Shown here: positions 1 to 9,028 of the stretch, piece after piece | Numbering within the stretch: the first letter of the stretch is position 1 | Layout: each line of letters opens with the position of its first letter | Assembly (NCBI GenBank): GCA_963827085.1 | Contig: CAWGZY010000001.1 | Location: 1 to 64,000 of the forward strand | DNA length: 64,000 nt | Source of the DNA: JAGVPT01 sp963827085 | Lineage (GTDB): Bacteria; Bacteroidota; Ignavibacteria; UBA10030; UBA8401 | Direction: 5' to 3' | Program-made: the position numbers and the translations under genes | The notes under the pieces: generated by a model | The model's database searches: none | The model's input: only the letters and a program-made list of their open reading frames with translations | What the model was told of the DNA's origin: nothing

Positions 1-642
1 CTGGACGACACCGCGCTCCATATCAACATTATCCCATCGCAAGTTCACTAGTTCGCCTCTTCTTAAACCCGTGACGACCGCAAACTCGACAATATTCCTG
101 AACCAATCTTCACTGATGGAGGCAGCAAAAGTTACGAAATGCTCTTTTGTAAAAAAGCATGGTGCACGCTCTGGGATAGGAACGAATTTGATCCCCTTGA
201 ACGGATTTCGATCCATATACTCCCATCGAATGGCAGTGTTAAATGCTGCTTTCATAGTTCGCAAATCTATATTGGTGGTTGTTGGCGATGTTTGTTTCAA
301 CCGTTCTGCTTTGAACCAGTCCGCGTGTCGAGGTGTTATCGCTCGGAGATCCAAGTCTCCCACGATACTCATAAAGTTTGTGATAGCTCTATCATAGATC
401 TCAAGTGTCCCGTGTGATAACATTGAAGCGCTAGTATCAAGGAGTTCCGGTAAAAATTCGGATACTTTTATGTTTGATACTTTTGGGACTGGTTTTTGTA
501 GGGAGGCGGGAGTAATACGCCGGGCTAATTCCATCAAAGCGGCTGACTTGTTCGAGGTGCGGGTGGAGATTTTTCGTCTCTTGCCAGTATTTTGGTCAAC
601 GATCCATATATACCAGATACTTCCACGTTTGGATAAAAACAT
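1..642 (-). CDS. Tyrosine recombinase/integrase, N-terminal part (runs off left end)
   Basis: The open frame starts with ATG at 642, preceded by a GGAGG ribosome site about 7 bases upstream, and continues without a stop to base 1, giving 214 residues. Residues 1-60 look like the short beta-rich arm/DUF-type N-terminus (RGSIWYIWIVDQNTGKRRK). Residues about 68-160 are the SAM-like core-binding domain. Residues 191-198 read TGLRRGEL followed by LRWDNVD, the conserved box I of the catalytic domain; Arg194 is the expected first catalytic arginine. The HxxR and Tyr motifs would lie beyond the window. Family knowledge: these enzymes integrate or excise phages, islands or transposons, often at tRNA genes, and a tRNA lies at 930-1003. 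The gene points away from the tRNA, so which side the element occupies is not settled. Confidence 0.9.
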   Translation of the reverse strand, partial: MFLSKRGSIWYIWIVDQNTGKRRKISTRTSNKSAALMELARRITPASLQKPVPKVSNIKVSEFLPELLDTSASMLSHGTLEIYDRAITNFMSIVGDLDLRAITPRHADWFKAERLKQTSPTTTNIDLRTMKAAFNTAIRWEYMDRNPFKGIKFVPIPERAPCFFTKEHFVTFAASISEDWFRNIVEFAVVTGLRRGELVNLRWDNVDMERGVVQ

Positions 643-929
643 AAATGCCTCCGTGTAGTTCAAGTGAATGGGTTTTGGATTTGTTTTTTCAACCAATTCC
701 ATAGCGTGTGTAGATTTCACGATGCGTATATTTGAAGCTGTTCGGCTAGGTAAAGATAGCAACCACAAAAAGCAGATTGCAATCGAAAGGATTATTTCCT
801 AAATTGGTTCACAATAAACAGTTCTTTTCGAGGCAAGTGGTTACCAAAGTGGTTGCTCTGGTTGCCCAAAATAGGGAATTTGATTGGATCTCAAGAGGAA
901 GAATCGCAGAATTTGAATCGTTTTAGCAC

Positions 930-1003
930 GGCGGGGTAGCTCAGCTGGTTAGAGCGTCGGAATCATAATCCGTAGGTCGTGGGTTCGAATCCCTCCCCCG
1001 CTA
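930..1003 (+). tRNA. tRNA with anticodon CAT (Met elongator or Ile2)
   Basis: A cloverleaf can be folded: acceptor stem 930-936 with 996-1002 (one G-U), D stem 939-942/952-955, anticodon loop 962-968 with CAT at 964-966, and the T arm with TTCGAAT at 984-990. The discriminator is A1003 and CCA is not encoded. Two U-U mismatches are seen (957/973 in the anticodon stem, 980/994 in the T stem), so mild decay is possible. CAT could be elongator Met or, after lysidine modification by TilS (encoded at 47781), Ile2; I cannot separate these by eye. Confidence 0.85.
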
Positions 1004-1015
1004 CACGAACTAGAA

Positions 1016-1050
1016 ACGAATCCCTTCAGTATCAGACTGAAGGGATTCGT
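1016..1050 (+). terminator. Strong hairpin after the tRNA
   Basis: A perfect 14-bp stem (1016-1029 with 1037-1050) closes a 7-base loop 12 bases after the tRNA. There is no clear T tract, so it may act as a processing or transcription-stop hairpin. Confidence 0.6.
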
Positions 1051-1247
1051 CGTTTAGGCCTAGATTTTAACTTAGCAGTCTCTGATCAATCCCCAATCTA
1101 CTATGGGTGCGACCAATACGAGCGATAACGGCGGATAAAACGTTTTGTTTCAATCCGCGCGCCCGCGCCATGGTGTTCTACCCGCCATTTCCAATCCGAT
1201 CCTAAAAAATAAAATCTCAAACTGCAGTTGGATCAAATAACACCGAT

Positions 1248-1841
1248 ATGCAAGGTTATATCTTTTATACTTCAGAAGTCAATCTGCCAGTGGAACTTGT
1301 GTTCTTCATGGCAACCGCTTCTAATCTTACAACACTGCTTATCCGGAAGACTGCAACGGACGAGAATAATTTAGGATTTGATATTGAACGACAACCATAC
1401 ACCGCACAATCTTGGGCGAAGATTGGATCCGTCGCAAGTGCAGGAACAAACAACGTACCGCATAGTTATTTATACACCGACAATGTGGAAACTGCCGGCA
1501 CATATTCTTACCGATTAAGACAGATCGGCCACAACAGGGCGTTCACATATTCACAAGCAGCGCAGGTCACAATAGCGCTCCCGAAAGTTCTTGCACTGAG
1601 CCAGAATTATCCGGATCCTTTCAACCCTTCAACGACAATTCAGTTTACCGTGCCAAACGATGGAAGAGCGGCGATGCTTAACGATGAAGCTGCCGCAGGC
1701 GTAGTCCATCAAGTGCAGTTCAATGCTTCGAATCTTGCGACCGAAATATATTTTTCGCGTCTGAAGTTTGGCGGGAAGGTGCAGATCAAGAAAATGCTTC
1801 TGTTGCACACAAATGTAGCACCACAAAGTAATATGACTTGA
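1248..1841 (+). pseudogene. Remnant of a T9SS-secreted protein: C-terminal FnIII-like and sorting domain
   Basis: The reading frame matches the end of a typical Bacteroidota/Ignavibacteria secreted protein: a fibronectin-like stretch (GFDIERQ, GTYSYRLRQI) followed by the sorting motif LSQNYPDPFNPSTTIQF and a final VQIKKMLLL. Two features argue for decay. The 5' part has no plausible start region or signal peptide. The sorting domain jumps from VPNDGRA to LNDEAAAG, losing roughly 14 residues that normally hold the V-YN-LGQEV strand. The domain family is known to target proteins through the Por/T9SS system for cell-surface attachment or release. What the rest of the protein did cannot be told. 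Confidence 0.7.
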
Positions 1842-1919
1842 CACATTCGCACAGGATATTTATATTTACGGCGACCTGTGCATTGATGCCTCCCACATCG
1901 TTGCACCTCGAAAGGGTCA

Positions 1920-1954
1920 TAGCCCGATGTTCCCCCCCACGTCGGGCTATTTTA
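1920..1954 (+). terminator. Rho-independent terminator
   Basis: An 8-bp GC-rich stem (1920-1927 with 1942-1949) is followed by TTTTATT on the plus strand, consistent with an old terminator for the gene remnant upstream. Confidence 0.7.
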
Positions 1955-3385
1955 TTCTGGGGTCATGTCAGTCGAACTTCTTCATAAGTTTTCCTCAAGT
2001 CACTCTGCCGGATATTTCTGAGCCAGTTTGCTCAACTGGCAATGGTTTATAGGTTACTGCGGTTAAATCATTGGTAAATCTCTCTTGCCGCTTGTTTCCT
2101 TCTTGCCAGCAATTTAGAACATTCCGTTATCCTTTTTTTGGCTCAGCTGTCTCTTGTTTTTTCTATAACCATTACACTAGAAATGGGTGGCTCTTAAGCA
2201 GAAGATGCCAGCTATTTTGAAAAAGTGTGCTTGAAAAATCCCTCCGGAATGACTATTATGCCTTAAGTATACTTTATTCTAGAACCATCGATGGAGTCTC
2301 GAAATTCACTTTGATATGTCCATTCGAGTTTCATTCCATCCTCTATCATGGACCCGATTTGGATTGAATCAGCAAGAGATTACGCCGTGTCCCAAAATCA
2401 AGTGGAGGGCGGCGCGTAAAAATGTTCAATATGAAGCAGATGGCGCCTTTCTCCTCTCTTGATTCCGGAATTGATCTGCTTCTCCAGGAAAAGTCTTTAT
2501 GCAGCCGAAGACGTTTAGTTCAATAGCTTTCATCATGCGTCGTCGCGGGCACACGCGTCGCGCGGTCGGCGAAATACAAGAAGCGTATCAGCAAATTCTT
2601 AGTCCGAAATCATCATTATTCTTATTGCTATTGTAGAACGGTTTTCGCAACTTTAAACAAAGAAATTCCGCTTGGTCGTAAGAACTATTCTGATGGCAAT
2701 ACGGCAGAGGAATTCATGAATTACATACAAGCCTGCAATTTGGAGTGACTTCTTAATGCTCCCACCTCTTTATTCCTGTTCAAATCACATTGTCTCTAGG
2801 ATTGAAGTTGCCCCGATTGCACAATGCTCTAGTCTGTCTGGGCGAGCGCATTACGAAATCAGGATTCGAACAGCTGGCAGTTGTACGAAGGCCATACCAA
2901 CGATCATAGAAAGGGAAGCACTGTCAATACTTACATAGAGTGAACAAATCCGTTGCTCGCAAGAACCGTGACGGCTTGAGGGGGGAATCACAAAAAGCAG
3001 AAACCTTCAAGGACCGGCGTAGATGACTCGTTTGTTTTTTCGATCTAGAGGCATCGTCACATTCTGTACTTCTTCTCGACAAAGATGTTCTTCTATAACG
3101 AGATGTAATTCTGCCCTGTCTTCAAACCCACAAAATTTTACGGCACCAGTTTCCATAGGCGCACCGCTAACAGAACATTAACAGTATTCTTACTTAAGGT
3201 TACGCCCGTATTTTACGCTATAACATATTACCAACAGGAGATATCGATTGCTATTAATGACTTAGATCGATAGACTACGCTTCAGCTTCAATCGTATCTC
3301 CGACAAGGTGGGTTAGAGCCGGATCGTTGTTATCGAGATTCCTTTCCCGGAAAGAAAGACATACGTAAGCCCTTTACGGTGAATT
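1955..3385. other. Gene-poor region, probably decayed
   Basis: About 1.4 kb without a convincing gene. One frame ending at 2748 (IPLGRKNY...QACNLE then stop) stays open from about 2527 and looks like the tail of a decayed protein, but it has no start and I do not recognise it. A 60-codon frame at 2756-2938 lacks coding character. Confidence 0.5.
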
Positions 3386-6300
3386 ATGAATCTACCATTT
3401 CGTTCCAAGAATGTCACTGTTCCGCTATTGATGCAAGATCAGGAGCGAGAGAGAGTCGTTTATATCTTAACCATCGTGTGCATAACGATCATTGGAGGTT
3501 TGTTTGTTATGCTGGTGGAAAGAATGCGCGAAGGTAATTCAATTGGCTTCCCGCCGATCATTGCGATGGCTTTCATCATGACGGGTGTATTTCTCCGCAT
3601 GCGAAAAAGTCCTGTAGTGCTTTCCGGATCACTCATTGTTTGGTCGCTTGCAATTTTTCTTGAATATGAAGCGTGGTGCAATGACGGGATCTGCAATACC
3701 GCCGTCATTGCTTTGCCGGGAGTACTCGTTCTTGCGTGTATCGTTTTGAATAAACGCCCTTTTCTAATTTTCGGAACATTCCTGGTTCTCTCTATCGGAA
3801 TAATGGGATACGTACAGATCAAAAACCCATTGTCTGTACCTGCCGTAATCATACCGAGCTGGCACTATCTTACCGACATCGTCGTGATCCTCAGCATGAC
3901 CGTGGCGGCACTCTATTTGTTCTCGGCCGATTTGATTCGTATTTTCACCCGTCCTAGAAAGCGAGAAATTGAGATTAAGATTCTATCCGACAAAATGAAG
4001 AAATCCGAGGAACGAATGCGGCTGGTTCTTGACGCCTCGCCTGCCGCCGCGGTCATCGCTTCTATTAATGATGGAACTGTACTTTACGTAAATCAGGCTG
4101 CTTGCAATATTTTGGAGAGAGGGCATCAGGAAATTATAGGAAGACCTATCCGTGACTTTTACAATGAGCCGGAAGCGGGCCGGGAAATCATTGATTTGAT
4201 AAAGGAAGAAGCCTCTCATCGCCGCAAAACGGTTTGTTTTTGCTTATCCGATGGCCGCTCGATTTGTGTTGCCTTATCGACTCAGTTCATCGAGCATGAG
4301 GGAGAGAAGGCCCTCCTTATCACCTTCATCGACATTACCGACCGGCAGCGAATGGAGGAATCGCTGAAGGAAAGCGAAGAGAAACTACAAGCCATCGTTA
4401 ATGGTTCTCCAATTCCACAATTTGTTATCGACAAACATCACAAGGTAATATGTTGGAACAATGCATTGGAAGAGTTGACTGCGATTGAGGCATGCGAGGT
4501 GATTGGCACTGATTCACATTGGAAGGCATTCTACAGTGAAAAAAGGCCTTGCATGGTAGATCTGATCGTTGATAATGACGCTCAATCTATACCCGAATTG
4601 TACAAAGAAAAACGTGTTTGTTCGAGCGAGGACGATGTCTACGCAGCAACGGACTATGTTCAAACACCCGCAGGCAAGCCTCAATGGCTTCAGTTCAAGG
4701 CGGCGGCAATCAGAGATTCCCGCGGCGACGTGATGGGCGCTGTGGAGACGGTTGAAAACTTTGCCGATCAGAAAGCATCTGAAGACAAATTAAAGGAAAG
4801 CGAAATCCGTTATCGACGCCTTGTTGAGACATCGTCCGATGCGATAACGCTCTGCAAGTTCGACGGCACCATTCTGATGTGCAACCATTTTGCGGCAGCT
4901 TCGCTGGGCTACGCAACAACCCAGGATGTCATCGGGAAGAATGCATTGCTGTTTGTTGCACCTGAGGATCGCAAGCGGCTCATCCGCGATAACGTGGAAG
5001 CAATGGAAACCGGTTTCGTGAAGAACATGGAATACCAGATATTGAGAGCAGACGGTCTACGAATTCCGGTTGAATACAGCGGTTCGATTCTTCTCGACGC
5101 AATGGGCAAGCCGGAATCGATCTTAGGAGTAACAAGAGATATTACTGAACGTACAATGGCTGAGAAATCCCTCCGCGAGTCGGAGGAGCGATTGCGAAGA
5201 TTTTCTGATGTTGCAAAAGAGGGTATTGTGTTCCATCAGAATGGAATTATTGTTGATGTCAATCCGACCATCGCTGCGATGTTTGGCTACTCCACCGAGG
5301 AAGCGATTGGGCGCGACATTGTGGATTTTCTGGCCCCCGCTTCTCGTGATTTTGTAAAGAACAGGCTGCTGGAAGGGAACACCGACCACTACGATATTCA
5401 TGGAATTCGGAAAGATGGTTCGATGTTTCCAATTGAAGTGGTGACCAGCTCATACGAATACAAACAGGAGACGGTGAAGGTCACTTCCGTCCGCGATATC
5501 ACACTGCGGAAGAAATTAGAAGATTCGCTTCGGCAGTCGGAGGAACAGTTCGCCATTGCCTTCCACGCAAGTCCCATGCCTATTGCGCTTTCCCGGCTTG
5601 AAGATGGTTACATGTACGATGTCAACGAATCCTTTGCCAAATTGCTCGGCTACACAGCCAAGGAGATTGTCGGTCGCACATCTGCCGACCTTCATTGCGG
5701 GTTCGACCCTGCTTCTCGAAAACGCCTTTTAGAGCATTTTGAGAAGGAAGGTTTTGTGCGAAATCGAGAATGCCAGCTTTACAGGCGGGATGGTACCGAA
5801 ATCGTCGCGCGCTATTCAGGCGAATTGATCGATGTGGGAAAAGAGAAGTGTATCCTTTCAATTCTCTTGGATCAAACAGAGCAGGCACATGCGCAGGAGG
5901 CGATGAAAAAGAGCGAACTGAGATTCCGTTCTCTCGTAGAAAACTCTCATGTCGGTATTTTTGTCGTGAACAGCACATATCAGTTTGTGTATGCAAACGA
6001 TGAGTTGTGTAAAATTCTTGGGCACGACCGGCGGGAAATCCTGGGGAACGATTTCCGAAATTTTCTTGATGACGAAAGTCGGCTGTCGGTCTCAGAATAT
6101 AATGAGGGGACGCAAAAGGGCAAACGAGTTCCCGTGCACCATGAATTTACTATTCTGCGTAAGAATGGAGAGAAGAGAAGGCTGGAGATGAGTTCCAGCG
6201 TGGTGAATGATCCGGGGGAAGGCTTCCAAACGATCGGGCAAATATTGGACATTACCGATCGCAAAATAGCCGAGGAAGCCGTTCACGAGAGTGAGGAACG

Positions 6301-7330
6301 ATATCGTTTATTGGTTGAGAACTCGATCGACTTGGTGGCAGAAATCAATTCGGACTTGAGGCTGCAGTATACAAGTCCTAATAGCGTGAGCGTCACGGGC
6401 TATACACGATTCGAACTGGAAAACAAACCGGTCCTTGAGCTCATCCATCCCGACGATTTGCCTTCGATAAAAAAGAACTTCGTGGGAGAGAAAGTTTCCG
6501 GGAGCCTTCGATACTGCCACAGAGATGGTTCCTGGCATTGGTTGGAAATCGCAGGTCAGAAGTTCTACACATCGTCGGGAGAAGTTCGCGGCGTCGTTTT
6601 CGCGCGCGATATCACCAATCGCAAGAAAGAGGAAGACGAGCTCCAGCAATCAAGAACTCAGCTTCAGCGGTTTTCAGAACACCTGGAAAACACTTTGGAT
6701 GAAGAACGGAAGCGCATATCGAGAGAAATCCACGATGAGCTTGGACAGTTGTTGACGATCATGAGGTTTGATCTATCCTGGCTCAAAGCTAATGGCAGCA
6801 GTAAAGATGATGATTTTGCCGGCAGGCTTGAGACGATAGGAACTTGTCTGACCCAGGCAATCGCCTCCGTCAAGAGAATCTCGAAGGAACTCCGACCTCC
6901 TCAGCTTGATGAACTGGGAATCGTCGGTGCTATTCAACTCGATGTAAGTCAAGTTGAGAGCAAGGTCGGGCTGACGACGCATCTCGTTATCGATCCACCG
7001 GAATTCTATCTGAACAAACAACTCAGCATGGCACTCTATCGTGTGTTTAATGAAATCCTGACAAACGTCGTGCGTCATGCCGGGGCAAAGGACGTCGCGA
7101 TTTCTCTGGTGAAAACGTCACAGGATGTTGTCATCGAGGTAAAGGATGATGGTCGCGGCATTCGAAAAGAAGAGCTCAAAGGTGCGATGTCGCTTGGCCT
7201 GATCGGAATGCGGGAGCGTGTACGACAGTGGGGTGGAAATTTGGAAATTACCGGCAGGGAGGGGAAAGGGACATCAGTGACAGCCCACTTCCCTCTACAA
7301 AAGAAAAAAAACGGAAGGAGTGTTGTATGA
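3386..7330 (+). CDS. Multi-PAS membrane sensor histidine kinase (NarX/HisKA_3 type)
   Basis: 1314 residues. Residues about 20-185 hold several hydrophobic segments with short loops and no large extracytoplasmic domain. About seven PAS modules follow (near 209, 331, 470, 598, 715, 843 and 970), recognisable by repeated EERxRxLVE / GYT-EEIIG / DITDRK patterns. The C-terminus is a HisKA_3 dimerisation helix with REIHDELGQ (His1116 the likely phosphosite) and a HATPase with a VKDDGRGI G1 box. Such kinases pair with NarL/LuxR regulators, and one is encoded immediately downstream with an ATGA overlap (7327-7330), so the two form a cognate pair. The number of PAS domains suggests redox, gas or small-ligand sensing, but no cofactor residue is diagnostic by eye. 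ATG at 3386 is preceded by a weak ribosome site. Confidence 0.93.
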   Translation: MNLPFRSKNVTVPLLMQDQERERVVYILTIVCITIIGGLFVMLVERMREGNSIGFPPIIAMAFIMTGVFLRMRKSPVVLSGSLIVWSLAIFLEYEAWCNDGICNTAVIALPGVLVLACIVLNKRPFLIFGTFLVLSIGIMGYVQIKNPLSVPAVIIPSWHYLTDIVVILSMTVAALYLFSADLIRIFTRPRKREIEIKILSDKMKKSEERMRLVLDASPAAAVIASINDGTVLYVNQAACNILERGHQEIIGRPIRDFYNEPEAGREIIDLIKEEASHRRKTVCFCLSDGRSICVALSTQFIEHEGEKALLITFIDITDRQRMEESLKESEEKLQAIVNGSPIPQFVIDKHHKVICWNNALEELTAIEACEVIGTDSHWKAFYSEKRPCMVDLIVDNDAQSIPELYKEKRVCSSEDDVYAATDYVQTPAGKPQWLQFKAAAIRDSRGDVMGAVETVENFADQKASEDKLKESEIRYRRLVETSSDAITLCKFDGTILMCNHFAAASLGYATTQDVIGKNALLFVAPEDRKRLIRDNVEAMETGFVKNMEYQILRADGLRIPVEYSGSILLDAMGKPESILGVTRDITERTMAEKSLRESEERLRRFSDVAKEGIVFHQNGIIVDVNPTIAAMFGYSTEEAIGRDIVDFLAPASRDFVKNRLLEGNTDHYDIHGIRKDGSMFPIEVVTSSYEYKQETVKVTSVRDITLRKKLEDSLRQSEEQFAIAFHASPMPIALSRLEDGYMYDVNESFAKLLGYTAKEIVGRTSADLHCGFDPASRKRLLEHFEKEGFVRNRECQLYRRDGTEIVARYSGELIDVGKEKCILSILLDQTEQAHAQEAMKKSELRFRSLVENSHVGIFVVNSTYQFVYANDELCKILGHDRREILGNDFRNFLDDESRLSVSEYNEGTQKGKRVPVHHEFTILRKNGEKRRLEMSSSVVNDPGEGFQTIGQILDITDRKIAEEAVHESEERYRLLVENSIDLVAEINSDLRLQYTSPNSVSVTGYTRFELENKPVLELIHPDDLPSIKKNFVGEKVSGSLRYCHRDGSWHWLEIAGQKFYTSSGEVRGVVFARDITNRKKEEDELQQSRTQLQRFSEHLENTLDEERKRISREIHDELGQLLTIMRFDLSWLKANGSSKDDDFAGRLETIGTCLTQAIASVKRISKELRPPQLDELGIVGAIQLDVSQVESKVGLTTHLVIDPPEFYLNKQLSMALYRVFNEILTNVVRHAGAKDVAISLVKTSQDVVIEVKDDGRGIRKEELKGAMSLGLIGMRERVRQWGGNLEITGREGKGTSVTAHFPLQKKKNGRSVV

Positions 7331-7959
7331 TTCGGGTGTTGATTGCGGATGATCATCCTGTGGTACGGCGGGGGCTAAGGGACATATTGAAGGAAGCCAC
7401 CGATATCGAGGTGGTGAGCGAAGCTTCCGACGGCGTGGAGGTCATAGAAAAAATCCGCAAGGATGAACCCGATGTTTTACTTCTCGATCTTTCAATGCCT
7501 AAACTCGATGGGCTTGAAGCAATTTCACGGATCAAATCTGAAAAGCCGGAAATTGCGATTCTCATCCTCAGCATGAATCCCGAAGAGGTTTTCGGAATGA
7601 GAGCGCTCAAACTTGGCGCTTCGGGCTACTTATCAAAAGAAAGTGCGCCGGAGCAGCTCATTACGGCGATACGTCGAGTTTCCTCGGGGAAAATCTTTGT
7701 CTCTCAAGCGCTCGGGGAGATGCTCGCATTGAATGTCAGCAAAGGATCGCCTCAGCTTCCACACGAAATGCTTTCCGAGCGTGAATATCAGGTTATGATT
7801 ATGATTGCGAAAGGAAAGTCTCTCAAGCAAATTGCGATCGAGTTATCGCTCAGCGTCAAGACGATCAGCACGCATCGAGCGCATATTCTCCGAAAAATGA
7901 AATTGGAAAATAACGCTCAGATCGTCACATACTCCATACAAAACAAGTTGCTCTCCTGA
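7327..7959 (+). CDS. NarL/LuxR-family response regulator
   Basis: 210 residues. The receiver domain spans residues 1-120 with acidic pair D8/D9, phosphoacceptor D54 in LLLDLSMP and a conserved Lys in YLSKE. The C-terminal helix-turn-helix (about 145-205) has LSEREYQVMIMIAKGKSLKQIA and VKTISTHRAHI, typical of LuxR-type DNA binding. The ATG at 7327 overlaps the kinase stop codon and has a GGAG site 7-8 bases upstream; a longer upstream in-frame extension (from 7228) lies inside the kinase and is not needed. It should be phosphorylated by the multi-PAS kinase and control transcription; targets are unknown. Confidence 0.95.
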   Translation: MIRVLIADDHPVVRRGLRDILKEATDIEVVSEASDGVEVIEKIRKDEPDVLLLDLSMPKLDGLEAISRIKSEKPEIAILILSMNPEEVFGMRALKLGASGYLSKESAPEQLITAIRRVSSGKIFVSQALGEMLALNVSKGSPQLPHEMLSEREYQVMIMIAKGKSLKQIAIELSLSVKTISTHRAHILRKMKLENNAQIVTYSIQNKLLS

Positions 7960-8208
7960 AATTGCCCTCCAACCTCCCGGGACACCACGAGGCGTAGGTG
8001 TCATGGGATTCTTCGTATTGACGTGCGGCTTTCAGCATTCCTCTCGATGCCTCACTATCGGATGAAAGAGCGTTCCCGCTCTCCCATTGAATCTATATTG
8101 TATTGTCCGAAAGATGAAATCGAAGAATAGCCCGCGACTCGTCGTCAGATTCATTTTAAGATAACTTCTTGCCAGGGTTGACGGTCCAGCCTTTTGTATA
8201 ATCCGCTG

Positions 8209-8259
8209 CCTGAGCCGTGTAGGAATTCTCCTATCCTCGTTGTGAGCTCAGGCTTTTTT
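8209..8259 (+). terminator. Terminator after the kinase/regulator pair
   Basis: Outer stem 8209-8215 with 8246-8252 (CCTGAGC/GCTCAGG) followed by CTTTTTT, with an inner hairpin 8220-8224/8229-8233. It lies in the 485-base gap 7960-8444, where I see no gene. Confidence 0.7.
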
Positions 8260-8444
8260 CCGATATCCCATCAGATGAAGGAGCATTCCTTTTCCCCTAT
8301 CGCAGGTTCAGCCATTAGCTCGCCATCGTAGTCTACATCCCACGAAGAATTCAGATCACCGCCGATTGTTTTCAGCTCACGCTGTGTGCATATTGTCCAC
8401 GCAATTTGATACTCAATTTTTTTCAGTCAGCATTCGGCAAAATA

Positions 8445-9011
8445 ATGAATCAGCAAAAAACTTATCCGTTACCCTCTCTTCGCGCGGTGATCGTCGTTTG
8501 CATCTTCGTCTGGTTGCTCCCGATTACAATACATAGTCAGGCAAAACTGTCTTTCGGTCAACAAGTGTATCTGATGAAGACGCTCAAACCGTCGTTGAAG
8601 AGAGTCGGTATTATTACGTTTAATGTAACCGACGACGAAGCAGGAAAGTTTGTGCGAGCCGCGATGGCTCTGGGAGTGAAGACAACGGTTGCGCGTGCAA
8701 ACGACGACCATGAGATCTCGGGCATCTACAGGAAACTTGTTGCAGAGCATAATGCCGATATGATCTGGATTCCGGAGGGGGATGACAAACTGATCCTTGG
8801 TGTTGGAATGGAGTTTCTCCTCGCGAGCACAATTGAGGACAAAGTCGGTCTTTGTGTACCGACACGGGACGGCGTTTCGAAGGGTGCACTGTGTTGTTTC
8901 CAGATGGAGAATAACAAGTACACGGTTTATATCAACCAGCGAATTGCGGAAGTGGTCGGTGCCGCGGTTCCATCGCAACAAGATTCCAGAATCACCTACA
9001 TTGTTCAATAA
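8445..9011 (+). CDS. Secreted ABC-type substrate-binding-like protein (DUF534/PF04392-like), possible chemoreceptor partner
   Basis: 188 residues from ATG 8445; a longer form from TTG 8406 would add 13 residues. A signal peptide/hydrophobic segment (VIVVCIFVWLLPITIHSQA) precedes a compact alpha/beta domain. The pattern KPSLKRVGIITFN...AGKFVRAAMALGVKTTVARA resembles the first lobe of ABC substrate-binding proteins of the PF04392 group, but the protein is about half the usual length. It sits 17 bases upstream of an MCP gene with no transporter genes nearby. Inference: a small periplasmic ligand-binding accessory for the receptor. Family assignment is tentative. Confidence 0.6.
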   Translation: MNQQKTYPLPSLRAVIVVCIFVWLLPITIHSQAKLSFGQQVYLMKTLKPSLKRVGIITFNVTDDEAGKFVRAAMALGVKTTVARANDDHEISGIYRKLVAEHNADMIWIPEGDDKLILGVGMEFLLASTIEDKVGLCVPTRDGVSKGALCCFQMENNKYTVYINQRIAEVVGAAVPSQQDSRITYIVQ

Positions 9012-9028
9012 AAGAAGGTGGGTCAACC

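Noticed and set aside
2756..2938. 60-residue frame in the gene-poor region
   Set aside because: No ribosome site, no family features and a non-coding composition.
8178..8202. TTGACG and TATAAT as a promoter
   Set aside because: The spacer is only 13 bases, and this phylum uses other promoter consensus; the downstream hairpin fits a terminator better.
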